Below are positions 45,162-56,104 of a DNA stretch of 64,000 nt, piece by piece. This DNA comes from Megalobrama amblycephala. Lineage: Eukaryota > Chordata > Actinopteri > Cypriniformes > Xenocyprididae. How positions within the stretch are numbered: the stretch's first letter is position 1; every line of letters starts with the position of its first letter. The notes below the pieces were generated by a model. It saw nothing but the letters and a program-made list of their open reading frames with translations. It was not told the origin of the DNA and did not search any database. The translations under genes were made by a program, and so were the position numbers. The stretch covers positions 48,833,989 through 48,897,988 of the forward strand of contig NC_063044.1 in assembly GCF_018812025.1 (NCBI RefSeq), written 5' to 3'.

Positions 45162-45750
45162 ACAATAATAATTAATAATAATAATAATTCTTCACATTTA
45201 TATAGCGCTTTTCTGGGCACTCAAAGAGCTTTACATATTGAAGGGGGAATCTCCTCAACCACCACCAATGTGCAGAATCCACCTGGATGATGTGACGGCA
45301 GCCATATTGTGCCAGAACGCCCACCACACACCAGCTTATTGGTGGAGAGGAGACAGAGTGATGAAGCCAATCAGTGTATTGGGGATGATTAGAAGGCCAT
45401 GATGGTCAGAGGCCAATGGGCAAATTTGGCCAGGATGTCGGGGTTACACCCCTACTCTTTTCGAAGGACATCCTGGTATTTTTAACGACCACAGAGAGTC
45501 AGGACCTCGGTTTAACATCTCATCCGAAGGATGGTGTTTTTTTGACAGTATAGTGTCCCCATCACTATACTGGGGCATTAGGACCCATACAGTCCACAGG
45601 GAGAGTGCCCCCTGCTGGCCTTACTAACACCTCTTCCAGCAGCAACCTAGTTTTCCCAGGAGGTCTCCCATCCAGGTACTAACCAGGCTCAGCCCTGCTT
45701 AGCTTCAGTGGGCAACCAGTCTTGGGCTACAGGGTGACATGGCTGCTGGC
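45162..45750 (-). mobile_element. SINE3, 5S-rRNA-derived SINE
   Basis: On the minus strand the head (45750 to about 45640) matches 5S rRNA: GAAGCTAAGCAGGG (box A, 45693-45706) and GGTTAGTACCTGGATGGGAG (box C region, 45662-45684). The body follows, with GGACACTATACTG and a tail phrase AGCGCTATATAAATGTGAAG, then (ATT)n. This is the pol III SINE3 architecture described from zebrafish. It lies in the 5' intron of gngt2, antisense to it. Confidence 0.9.
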
Positions 45751-45989
45751 AGGGACACCGCTAAGTGCAATGAACATTTTGTAACTTGTTGGGTGACAGG
45801 TTTAAGCTGTTTGGTGCTGTTGTTCATTTATCTAGTTTAAAATATCTTAAAAGTCAGTCTTTTTAAAGACTGGGGCAGCTCAGTTGATCTTATTCAAAAT
45901 TAATAGTTTAGTACTACACAAATCATGCAAACCTGTTCTGTTACCTTGACTTCTGAACAATAAAACCTGTTAATCCAGTGACACTTAAA

Positions 45990-46193
45990 TGAAAATTTCG
46001 TTCATTCGTAAGATCTTCGTTCATTTTCAGAACACAAATTTAAGATCTTTTTGATGAAGTCTGAGAGGTTCATCAGACTTCATCAAAAAGATCTTAAATT
46101 TGTGTTCTGAAAATGAACGAAGGTCTGGGTGTGGAACGACACGAGGGTGAGTAATAAATGACAGAATTTTCATTTTGGGTGAACTAACCCTTT
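45990..46193. mobile_element. AGTTCACCC-family MITE with a perfect 50-bp hairpin
   Basis: The right end is GTGAACTAACCCTTTAA with TGTGGAACGAC and GGTGAGTAATAAATGAC, typical of the family. Inside, 46015-46064 and 46073-46122 are exact reverse complements over 50 bp, with an 8-bp loop GAGGTTCA. It lies in the 5' intron of gngt2, about 270 bp before the coding exon. Confidence 0.85.
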
Positions 46194-46463
46194 AATAAGC
46201 ATTTCTGTTTAACTGGAATGTGTCCCATGTGTCATGATACAGTAACTTGATCTTAAAGGACAAATACTGAAATATATTAATCACCACATGTATGCTATTG
46301 CATGCTCGGATTTAAATCCCATTCCCCGGTTACATAATGAACATTATTTTCCATCCTTTTTTGAGGTATTCGGAAATACATATAAAGCACACACACAAAA
46401 AGAGTGTGTGTGAATGTCATAGATTTAACATTTGACCCTGTAACTTTTTTTGCTCAGGGCAAG

Positions 46464-46831
46464 ATGGCGCGGGATATGTCCGATAAGGAGATCATGAAAA
46501 TGGAGCTGGAACAACTTCAGAAAGAGGTTAAGAACACTAGAGAGCCAGTAAGTTCTTATGCCTTCTGGTTTATTTGGCAACACATAGAAATATGTCATTC
46601 ACTCTTTACATAGCCACCTTGCATTTTTGTTTATGAAAGATTTTGATAATGCTTTCAGGTACCAGTAAGAGGCACACGTCTGACATACTTTCCCTCTTTC
46701 CTCAGGTTTCTAAAACCGCAAAGGAGATTTGTGAATGGGTTGAGGCCCAATCCGCAGAAGATCCACTAGTAAAAGGAGTTCCTGAGGACAAAAACCCCTT
46801 CAAGGAGAAGGGTGGATGCATAATAACGTAG
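46464..46831 (+). CDS. gngt2: Cone transducin gamma subunit
   Basis: Two coding exons, 46464-46547 and 46706-46831, join in phase 0 across a 157-bp GT-AG intron to give 69 aa, the usual length. The protein starts MARDMSDKEIMKMELEQLQK, the coiled-coil face that pairs with the G-beta subunit. It contains DPLVKGVPEDKNPF, the conserved gamma signature, and ends KEKGGCIIT, a CaaX box with Cys66 for prenylation. Similarity is to GNGT2 (cone) rather than GNGT1 (rod), notably EVKNTREP and KEKGGC. It acts at the inner face of cone outer-segment membranes in phototransduction. The final Thr differs from the Ser I recall in mammals. The ATG is the first after the acceptor. Confidence 0.94.
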
Positions 46832-47088
46832 CCCATGTGATTTCTTGTGGCAAAAGTATATGAGGATGTGTTAATTTGTGCTAATGAGTGCTGTTTAGCA
46901 GTCGGTTATCTGAACTTAAATGAGGAGTAAGCACATTGTACTAAGCTTTAGCATCATAGATGCCATAGAGATTGCAAGATTTGAACAAATACTTGACCTT
47001 ACAGTGTCAAAAAGGATTGGTTTTGGATGTGTGTATCTCTTCTTGTACTTATTACTCACTGCTTGTACTCTTGAAGCAAACTCTTTGT

Positions 47089-47094
47089 AAATAA
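47089..47094 (+). terminator. Polyadenylation signal candidate, gngt2
   Basis: AATAAA lies 258 bp past the stop. A second AATAAA lies near 47160, so two cleavage sites are possible. Confidence 0.6.
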
Positions 47095-47307
47095 AACTGG
47101 CAAATTTGAAAATAATCTGTAATCCCATTCTTGTTCCATCTCTCATTCCATCATCAAAAAATAAAGTTGCATTCAGAAAGCAAAAAATTCTCTGTTCATT
47201 CCATGTAATGAATTAACTTTTTCCTTCTACCACATAAATAAAGGATTTCTGTTTTGAAACTGAGATGCCATTAGCAAAGATAGATTCCATGCTTGCTCTT
47301 TGAGTCA

Positions 47308-48407
47308 CTTAAAGGTGCGGTATGTAAGAATTCTGTCCGCTAGAGGCCTATTCAAAACAAAGGCGTAGCTTGATGATGCCAAGTTTGAGCACGGAATCTT
47401 GGGACATGTTGTCTTCACTCAACGGATGGTGCAAATGAACTGGGATAGGACTTGGGAAGAAATCATGTTCATGGATGCGATTATTAACGTTACTGTAGCA
47501 GAGTGTTGTGGGAGCTGAACGAGGCCGCTGAAGCGATTGTGCAACACACACCGCGAGCAGCTGAACTTTTATTATGACACAGTCGCCGGCGCTGCTTCCG
47601 CTTCGCCGGTCATGAGTATGAGGTAACACAGCTCTGTTTATCATACTAGATACATTTGAGAGTGTTGAAAATTATATTATAACGTTACTCTGTGGGTTCG
47701 CTCGGCGGCTGCTGTGAGACACTTGTTTGAGACACACTGCAGTAAGCTAGATCGATTTTAGAATATCATATTAAATGCTGGATGGCTTGTGTTAATAAGG
47801 CTACCTTCACACAGCAGCAGAATACGGTTGTCAATCCTGTATTTGAGTCCTTAATACGGTTGCGTTCACATGCAGTACAGTTATTTATGGGTGTGACAAC
47901 CACATTCTATAATCGAACTCACACCTGTAAATTTTCAGGAATCACAACCGCATTCTCGGAATATTCGCTGTGTGAATGAAACCGGACTGGACAACTAGTT
48001 GTCTGTCACATCATACAGTGCGAGAGAGCCGGTGTTTTGTGTGTGGTTTCGCTTTCGGTAACTTGCAGCGACAGAGATGTGAGCTGTGCGTCATCTTAAG
48101 GTGATAAATCCAGTCACTGTTCTCCACCGGAGCGGCTCATGTCAGTTTTGTGTTTCTTTTCAAATGCCGTCATGCGCGAGATGTTGCAAAGGACGTGACA
48201 CAAGTGCGCCGGTTAAAGACTCCGGCTAATGCGCGTTTACATGCTGCTGTTGGTTACTCAAGTTTTGATGGATGAACTCGTGGTTCAGTTAGTCTCTTGT
48301 CATGTGAAAAGTAGGGCTGTGACGGTGGCAAATTTTTACTACCGCGGTGGTAAATCACCAACAACCGCCGGTGTTGCGGTGGTGGGGGCCGAAGGGGGGG
48401 CGGGGTT

Positions 48408-48412
<5 letters not shown>
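47308..48412. other. MITE end and GC-richer spacer
   Basis: TTAAAGGTGCGGTATGTAAG near 47310 is an element end of the TTAA/AGGTG type. I found no matching right end. GGGCTGTGACGGTGGC near 48314 looks like the start of another hAT-type element. No exon was seen. Confidence 0.45.
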
Positions 48413-48473
<61 letters not shown>

Positions 48474-48474
48474 T
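48413..48474. repeat. (TA)n microsatellite
   Basis: TA repeats with one AATA interruption. Confidence 0.95.
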
Positions 48475-48937
48475 AGAGGTTCCGTTAGACTTGCGTTTCG
48501 CAGTCATTTTGATGGACAGGATGGTAAAAAAATCCATCATAATCAATATTACCCGTCATTTTAATTTTTTTATTTTAATGATAAGACATTTTATTCACGA
48601 ACTTACAGGATAAGCAAATAGGCATAGGCTATGCATTTATTTATACTATGAAAAGAAAGTTGATCAAAGACAAGCTGCGTCACTTTCAGTTTTCATCTTG
48701 AACTCTTGTCACAGATTGTGAGTGAATGCGATCATCCTTTCCTCTTTACTACTGTACAGAACGAAATAAACATGAATGAAAATAAAAAAAATATGTTGAA
48801 AGATACAGTAGCTTACCGAAATCTGTATCACGTCAGTTCAGTCAGTGTTGCAAACAATGTCACGTAACATTATAGCTCAGAAAAGCCATTCGTTGACCAT
48901 AAACTTATAGTCAGCAAGAAAAATAAAAAAAACTTAA

Positions 48938-49484
48938 AGGTGATAGAGAGGATTTTTTCGTCGACTGAGAATCCAAAGACTGTTACTGAGTTTTTGAAAT
49001 GAGCGCATGCGTAAGAACAACCCCCCTCCTTCACAGCTCGTTTCAAAGGAACGCCTCCCAAAACTCGTGCACGAGTAATGGAATACGAGTGTTTACCCCT
49101 GGCATTCGCTGTGTCGTGTATTTTGGATTCATTATGTTGGACTCACCGCAGGTAACTCATAATCTGCAGTTGTTACTCCTGTCTCCTGACAAAAACATTG
49201 CATGCAGCGCCTGTGGAGTGTGGAAAGTTACTGGAGCGCGCAGCCGCACTCATCTCTCACAAGGAACGTCACGGCAGTGACTGACAAGCCAGAGGGCCAA
49301 TCGTTTACGCGATGATCGCGTAAACGATTGGCTGATGTTTTTAAGGCCCTACCTCATGCACAGATGATGTATATTAATATTATTACTTTCAGTGCACCTA
49401 ATAAATAGTCTTTTATCAGTTAGTAAAGACAGTTTCAAGTAATATTGCAAAAATGTATAAAACAAAACATCCTCTTTAGCACCT
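48938..49484. mobile_element. TTAA-flanked MITE, AGGTGATAGAGAGGAT ends
   Basis: AGGTGATAGAGAGGATTTT at the left and AAAACATCCTCTTTAGCACCT at the right form imperfect inverted repeats, with TTAA at 48934-48937 and 49485-49488. It is a different family from 40069-41012, although both begin AGGTG after TTAA. A perfect hairpin lies inside at 49296-49332. Confidence 0.75.
49296..49332. repeat. Perfect 17-bp hairpin, 3-base loop
   Basis: GCCAATCGTTTACGCGA, loop TGA, TCGCGTAAACGATTGGC. The arms are exact. Confidence 0.95.
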
Positions 49485-49489
49485 TTAAG

Positions 49490-51100
49490 TAAGCATGCCT
49501 GGACAGGGGTGGGAATTACAACAAGCTTACATACAAACTACATAATTTGTCAAAATGACGGATGGGCTGCAGATTTTTTCCGTCACTGCTAAACAAATTC
49601 CATCAAAGATGGAAAAAAAATGTAACGCGATCTCTGAGATATACAAATATATATTACATATGACATCACACTACGGAGATGATTTGTGAATAGCTGTGAA
49701 TTGCGAAACAGCTGTGGAACAGTGACTACCACATACAATTAAAACCGATTACACTGGTAATAGTGAGACTAAGAAACTCTAGATTAAGATTAATAACATA
49801 CCTGATGGAAAACAAAAAATCCTCTTTCTGATTCTGTGTGACAGCCATGTGGCCATGCAAAAACAATGTGATTAATCAAGAGACCGAGTTAAAATTACAT
49901 TTTGCATTACACTGCTGTATAATTTACATTATATTACATTGCTAATAAACAGAATTCATCAACTTGTGTTAATTAGACAGGTCCTGAAAAGTGAAGCCAA
50001 AACATTTTGATCACCCCCAGGTGGTTGGTCCCAGTATAGGTCATAAACCCCACCCTCCCCATGTAATCTTGTGGGATGTGAGACACACTGAACCAATCAA
50101 ATTACAATTCAAATAAATTTTTCCCAAAGATGGTTTCTGTCATTTTAGGTAGTTTTGATCATGCTGATGTTAGTTCAAGTGTTCGTTTTTTTCAACAAGT
50201 TTTGTTTTAGTTAGTTATTTGATGCTATAAAAACAGGAGCGTGACGTCATGATTGACAGCTGAGATTCACAGCTTCTCTCAGCGAAGTAGTCTCTGAAGC
50301 ACCAACTGACTTTTTTCGGGATTTTCGGGAGAAGGCTGGAGCTTTAATTTTATTTTCTACATTTCCATAGCTGTTTATTTCCCACCGACATAATGAGTTG
50401 TTCTGCAGGAAACCTTGATACCGTACCTCCACTTCACTACTGCACAGACTCGGGTCCCGAATCAGCACAAGATGTCAGCAGAAGAGTGAATGTGCGTCGT
50501 CCATTTTTTTTTACGGTCTATAATTAGAATTTATGAGATATCTGCTATAAATATAGGCTATTATACTGTATTATGTCATTAATTCTCTTCAAAATAATTA
50601 TACACTACATCATACACAACAGTTAAGCACGATCTGCTGTGACATTACAATCAAGTTGAATTGTGGGATATATGCTGCCTTAACGTGCTCTCGGAATTTC
50701 CTAAGTAAAAAGTACACATGAATGCCCTCCCAATTCGAATTGAATGCGATGAGTTCGTAATCACGACTTCAGAAGGTGGAATTATCAAACTTCCGATAGC
50801 ACGTGATGGCACCAGTGGAGCCATTCACCATATAGAAACTAGTAAATGTGTGAGCAAATGACTGATTTCAGCCGCAGCTTCAGTGTCTGTTGATAGTGTA
50901 GGAGGGGGCGGGACTTAAGATTCTAGAGAGCATTTGATTGGACAGAAGATTTGATGAGAAGCTGAAGTGCGATGTGACGTTATCCATTTTAGTGGAAGTG
51001 AGAGACTGTAAGTTTTGAATGCTTATATAAATGTGAACTTTGTCATTGTTTTGGAACACACTATCTTATTCATAAACTTAAGGCTAACATATTCATACTA
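49490..51100. other. Intergenic, no gene seen
   Basis: AT-rich with short GC patches. Open frames here show no domain, splice signals or homology that I recognise. Confidence 0.4.
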
Positions 51101-51357
51101 AAAGCTAAAAAACTTAAGTTTTTATTCCAGGGGGACTTTAAGCTAGTCTCAGACTAAAATGCATGTTTGAGCTGTTTTAACTGAAAGCAACTTGTACTGA
51201 CATATTTTTAAATATGTCAGTGTCATTGTTTTGTCTCAAGGAGCAGGCCAGTAATGTTTTTTTTTTTTTAGTGAAAGTTTATAAAAGCTACTTAAATGCC
51301 CTAATTGAACTCAGGCCTAATCCTGGCTTAGGCCCTGTCTGTGAAACAGGGCCAAAG
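51100..51357. mobile_element. MITE fragment ending near GGCCCTGTCTGTGAAAC
   Basis: CCTAATCCTGGCTTAGGCCC and CTGTGAAACAGGGCC near 51316-51354 form a typical cyprinid element end, with its own small palindrome GGCCCTGT..ACAGGGCC. The left end is unclear. Confidence 0.4.
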
Positions 51358-51480
51358 AGCCTAAAAGTTAACCTCCAACATTTCAGGTCTAATAACATTA
51401 ATAATCTTAAACAGGAAAACATCCCAGCAAACAAGGGACGTCCCCCGGACGTTGTGAACGTCCGTTAAGGTCCGCAGTAG

Positions 51481-51690
51481 GTCCGCTTTGTAACGTTCGC
51501 TGACGGACGTTCGGAGGACATCCGCGTTTGGTCCGCTTTTTAACGTTCGCTGGCGGACGTTCGGGGGACGTCCGCGTTTGGTCCGCTTTTTAACGTTCGC
51601 TGGCGGACGTTCGCCGGACGTTCGGGGGACGTCCGCGTTTGGTCCGCTTTGTAACGTTCGCTGACGGACGTTCGGAGGACATTCAAGTCC
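51481..51690. repeat. 50-bp minisatellite
   Basis: Units begin GTCCGCTTTKTAACGTTCGC at 51481, 51531, 51581 and 51642. The first two are 50 bp; the third is 61 bp because of an 11-bp inner duplication (GACGTTCG-type); the fourth is partial. Each unit holds three or four ACGT palindromes and is CpG-rich in an AT-rich setting. Confidence 0.9.
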
Positions 51691-51966
51691 TTGCCAGTTT
51701 GCGAAAGTCCTACTGACGTCCCTCATCTGGTATTTCCATAACAACACTTGTAAAAAAAAAAAAAAAAAACAGCGTTGCCTTTTATCAACAGACATGACAC
51801 CTTGAAACTCAGACAAAGGGCAAATTAAACTAAACCTACTGGATTTAAAGGAGGTTGTGTTCCTTAAAAATCCCTTTAAACAAGATAATGGATTTACAGA
51901 AACCACGATTGTTTTGTTGTGCAGGTTGATATTATGGTTTTACTTCAAGTAAAAATAGTTGAATTC

Positions 51967-53595
51967 GGGTCATTCTACAGAAAAGTCCACTTTTGGTATG
52001 ACAAAATGTCTTAAAATGTATTTCTTTTTCTAACGTTTAAACTTAGACCACATTATTATATTACACATTGACTTTATGAATACAAATGACAGCTTTATGA
52101 TTTATTATTATTATTTTGTGCATTTAAAGACAGCATGTACCATTTTTTTGTCACTGGTGTTACCATACTTCTCTGGCATTTTAAACATTTTTATGAAATG
52201 ATATTTCTCAATTTTTTTCAGCACATGCAGTCAGAGTTACAGAAAAAAAGGTAATGAAAAAAATAAGGAGATTATGTGTGTCTTTTTTTTATTTCAATCA
52301 GTTTAGTTAAAAGTGATTGAATTATGAATTTAATTATGCATGTATTTGCTATAACAATGAAAATATTTGAAAAACAGTTATAAACAAGTAATGCAATCCT
52401 TTACATCTTAATTCTTGAGTTTAGCAGAATTCAATGAATGTAAAATTATTATCATGTCACATATGACACATTTTATTTAATGAGACAGACAAAAAACAGT
52501 AACACCAGTGACACAATGAATCACCAGTGACAGATACATAGGACCAAAGATAGCCTACTTATTCTTCAACTATAATCAAGGAGAGGAGACTAAATTTTTA
52601 CATTTTTTATACAATCAAAGACTTTTCATTGACACTTAGTGAAAGCAGTCAGTAAAAGATCATAAACAACATTTTAAAAATGTCTGTAAAATACACTGTC
52701 CGTAAAGTCGCTGCTTCTCAGTTTAGCCAAATACCCTCAATGTAGCCATATCTGACCAAAGGAGGATTAACAATGGGAAAAAAAAGTTAGAATCACATTA
52801 TTTAGTGCTATTTTATGCAAAATAACTAAATAAATAGCTTTGAATAAAGTTTTTTTCTATAAACAACACCAGTGACAGTAACACCAGTGACATTTTTCAT
52901 GAAAAATGCATTTTATGGCTGCTGCAAGGTATCAATCCACATGTTGTCAATCATGGTATATTCACTAAATTAAGTAGTTTAATCCATTTGTATTCTAGTT
53001 TTTTAAAATTCCCTAATAATAAAGTAGGTCACACCAGTGACTTCAACTAAAAGCCTCATATGAAATTATGATTTTCTAATTAAAATTTCTGATAACTGAA
53101 AAGAGATGGTGGACTTTCCATGTGTCTTTCTTCATGGATCTTCAGGAAATAGGAAGAAGGTAGTCAATTGATGTCAACAGTGTGATTTTTATTTCAAAAT
53201 AAGAGATTTTTGTTAAAGGTAACACCAGTGACACAACACCAGGGTTTTTTTATATATATTTTATAATATTTATTCAGCATTTGTTTTTGTTTTTTTATGT
53301 CCTTTACATAATATATTTGACAGTTATACATACATTATTGTATTTAAACCCTGTTTCTGAGCTCAAAATAAAGCACTTTCCCACATGACTGTGGGGACGA
53401 GCACTTCTGTGCTGTTTGGAATTTTTATAATTAAAAAACAAATACTGCCACATTGATGCGCAAGAAGGTTTAATTGTTCAAATATTGTTTCATATTAAAA
53501 TATATAAAAAAAAATTTTTCAATATAAAAAAAGTGTTTTCAAGTGTAATATTTCTGTAAAGGGACAGAAAAGTGGACTTTTCTGTAGAATGACCC
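51967..53595. mobile_element. TIR element with repeated CACCAGTGAC motif
   Basis: GGGTCATTCTACAGAAAAGT at the left and its reverse complement at the right, extending to a 28-bp match, are flanked by ATTC at 51963-51966 and 53596-53599. Inside, the motif ACACCAGTGACA or close variants occurs near 52500, 52521, 52867, 52882, 53031 and 53221, with one inverted copy near 52154. No ORF is long enough for a transposase. Confidence 0.8.
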
Positions 53596-54616
53596 ATTCA
53601 TTGTAAAATGAAGTAAATATTAAAAATGAACAACTTTCATGTTAGCCTATGGGAAAAAATAATGGAGTAACTTCAACCTACTAACTAATTAAAGATGTCA
53701 TCAGATCATGTGTGCTTTCAGCAGTTATCATTTTAAACATCAAAATCATGATGCCCCCCCATGTAGGCTACTGAATATAAGATAGGGTGAATTCAGACTG
53801 AATGGGACATTTTATCCAAGTCATCTCAATGGTAAAAAGTGTCCCAAACACCCTGAACTCACCCTATACAATTATTATGTATTCACATGCATGAAGAAAA
53901 TGTAATCCCATGGAGCTCTAAAATAATGTTATTGACTTCAACTGATGAATGCAGCCAAAGAAAAGATGAAGAATGGAAAAGCATTTTGCTGGCAAAGAAA
54001 CTGGAAAATAACTCAGGTAAGACAATTCCTATACCCATAAATACCTGTCAAACATGGTTTTATTAAAGAAGAGTTACTAAAAAAAAAATTACTTTACTTT
54101 AAGAAAGGTATAGCATGTGGCAAAAAGTGTAATATAGCCACACTGAGATACAAGCAAGTGACGATCGAGTGACGTCATTCTTTAGGTTACGCGCATGTAT
54201 CCATGGCAACGCTCAGCTGCGTCGAGAGTTAACGGTCCTGCTGGTGATTTTCTCAGATGAGGCCTTGAGTTTTCTCTTTCGTCGGTCGAAAAGGTATTTT
54301 AAATTTTAGTTTAGTAGACATTAGCTACCATAACCACTGTTTATCTTGTAAAGTTTAAATTATATGACAAGATTACATTTACAAACGTTTGCTGAAGTTG
54401 TTGTCCGTCGCGGCTGACCGTTACGGCCTATCTTCAAATGTGCGCTAATCTTGGTCTCACGAATCCAAATTGTCAGTAACAAATGTTTCTTAATAGACAA
54501 ACGATACCTGAAACATTATTGAATGTGTTCATTTTGTCGTTTTAGGTTAGAAGCCATCGAAAAAACTGCCATCGGACTACCACAGCTGTCAACGAGAGAC
54601 GCGCGTGCACAGCTGC

Positions 54617-54619
<3 letters not shown>

Positions 54620-54651
<32 letters not shown>
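54620..54651. repeat. (AC)n microsatellite
   Basis: About 16 AC units near the right end of the 51418-54963 element. Confidence 0.95.
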
Positions 54652-54655
<4 letters not shown>

Positions 54656-55238
54656 AGAGCACAACAATTATGAAACTGATAATTTATTATAAATAAATAA
54701 ATGTATTTTTCTCCTTACAACGTGTTTGTGTTCTTTTGTTAACCTAGAAGTAAAATAAAAAACAATAAGAGGACTTAATCGAAAGTCCCCTAAACGTCCC
54801 GAATGGCCGCTGAACGTCCTGTGAACGTCCCCGTGAACGTCCGGAGGACGTCTTTGCGGACGTCCCCGGGACAGCCAGAGGACCCTACACATGGACGTTC
54901 GGGGGAAGTTCGCAGAGGCCATTCAGGGGACGTTCTGGGGACCTTTTTTTGTTAGCTGGGATGTTAGTTTTATTACCAAGTCACGTATTTTGGCGGACAA
55001 AACTGGACAAATACACAAAATAAAACGCGGGGTATTTCAGAAAAAATATAAATAACAACTTTTTAACAAGAATTAAACATACCTCTTAATCTCTGTGATT
55101 GCTCTATAATTATATCCCAGCTTCTTTTATCTTTAGGATAAGATATCCTGTCGTCGGCGTCTGAATTGAGCCATCGGACCATCTTCTAACCGTCGTCCCG
55201 CCAGTGCTGCTGCTCACGCAGTCACGTGGGCTACACTT

Positions 55239-55314
55239 GAATTTGAGGCAAGGCTACATTTAACATTATATATATATATATATATAATGTTAAATGTAGC
55301 CTTGCCTCAAATTC
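55239..55314. repeat. Perfect 76-bp palindrome
   Basis: GAATTTGAGGCAAGGCTACA at the left, the reverse complement at the right, and a central (TA)n make an exact inverted repeat with no unpaired loop. Confidence 0.95.
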
Positions 55315-55596
55315 TGCATGCTATAAATACAATATATATAATAATAAAAACATTTTTATGTAGCTTTTAAAACTTTTACGTTTTTTTAAACAACTTTTTT
55401 TTTTTTTGCTTTTTTACTAATTCTAATTGATTTTTTTTAGGCAATTTTTCTTTAAAAAGCTCTTGTCTCTTGTATAAAGGTGCAAGAATTTCATAAACTT
55501 TCATAGTTTGGCAGTCTTGACTTGAACCTAATCACAGAAGTGATTGCACCTTGCTTGATTAAGTGGTAGCCTACAAATAGGCTATGGACATTTCAA

Positions 55597-55790
55597 CCCG
55601 ATCTCACGGAAATTCGTACATATTTTACGAGGTGGCTATTGGCCAATTCGTACGAATTCATACGTTTTTGCTAAATCGTACGTATTTTACGAGTTGATAA
55701 ATTCGTATGAATTTATACGAATGACCTACCCCAAACCCCGCCCCTAAACCTACCCATCACTTGGGTGAGATAGCGTTGGACCTTTTGATA
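55597..55790. mobile_element. TTCGTACGAATTC-rich MITE fragment
   Basis: GATCTCACGGAAATTCGTAC begins a stretch with repeated TTCGTACGAA/ACGTATTTTACGAG palindromes. CCTACCCATCACTTGGG follows. The right end is missing. Confidence 0.55.
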
Positions 55791-55881
55791 ATTTGAAACA
55801 CTTTGTAGCCTACTTTACTTACCCCGAAATGGTACATATTAGTTCCTTAAGGTGTAAATAACCAAGTGAAGGTACAACCAC

Positions 55882-56104
55882 ATTGTAAAAAAATAAATCC
55901 GTAAAATAACGGAAAAAGTACTGGCAGATCATTATCTGGGCATTATCCAGTAATTTTACGGACATTAACCCTAAAAACTCAATGAAGTGCAAAATTCAAA
56001 ATAGGGACAACACCTGTAAAAAATAAATACGGAAAATTATGTTAAATTAATAGCCTACAGTAGTCTACATTGTGCCCTATTTTTACGGATTTTTTTAGAG
56101 TGCA
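55882..56104. mobile_element. MITE with AATCCGTAAAA motifs
   Basis: AAAAATAAATCCGTAAAATA at the left and TTTTTACGGATTTTTTTAGA at the right are inverted, with a third TTTTACGGAC inside. Confidence 0.6.

Larger units (their letters stand above)
51418..54963. mobile_element. DNA element with GGACGTCC-rich ends, carrying an inner element
   Basis: The left end AACATCCCAGCAAACAAGG and the reverse complement of the right end (AACATCCCAGCTAACAAAAA) match over the first 16 bases apart from one. Both sides then carry many GGACGTTC/GGACGTCC words (51440-51690 and 54790-54940). The middle holds another TIR element (51967-53595) and a (AC)n tract. No transposase is recognised and the target duplication is unclear. 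Confidence 0.7.

Noticed and set aside
45640..45750. A genuine 5S rRNA gene
   Set aside because: The first part of the 5S molecule is diverged and the sequence runs on into a SINE body with an (ATT)n tail. It is a SINE3 head.
51481..51690. CRISPR-like repeat array
   Set aside because: Units are contiguous 50-bp tandem repeats without spacers and lie in a vertebrate transposon.
51361..51906. 181-codon protein with repeated RTL..GPNADV-type words
   Set aside because: The frame is a by-product of the minisatellite and has no independent support.
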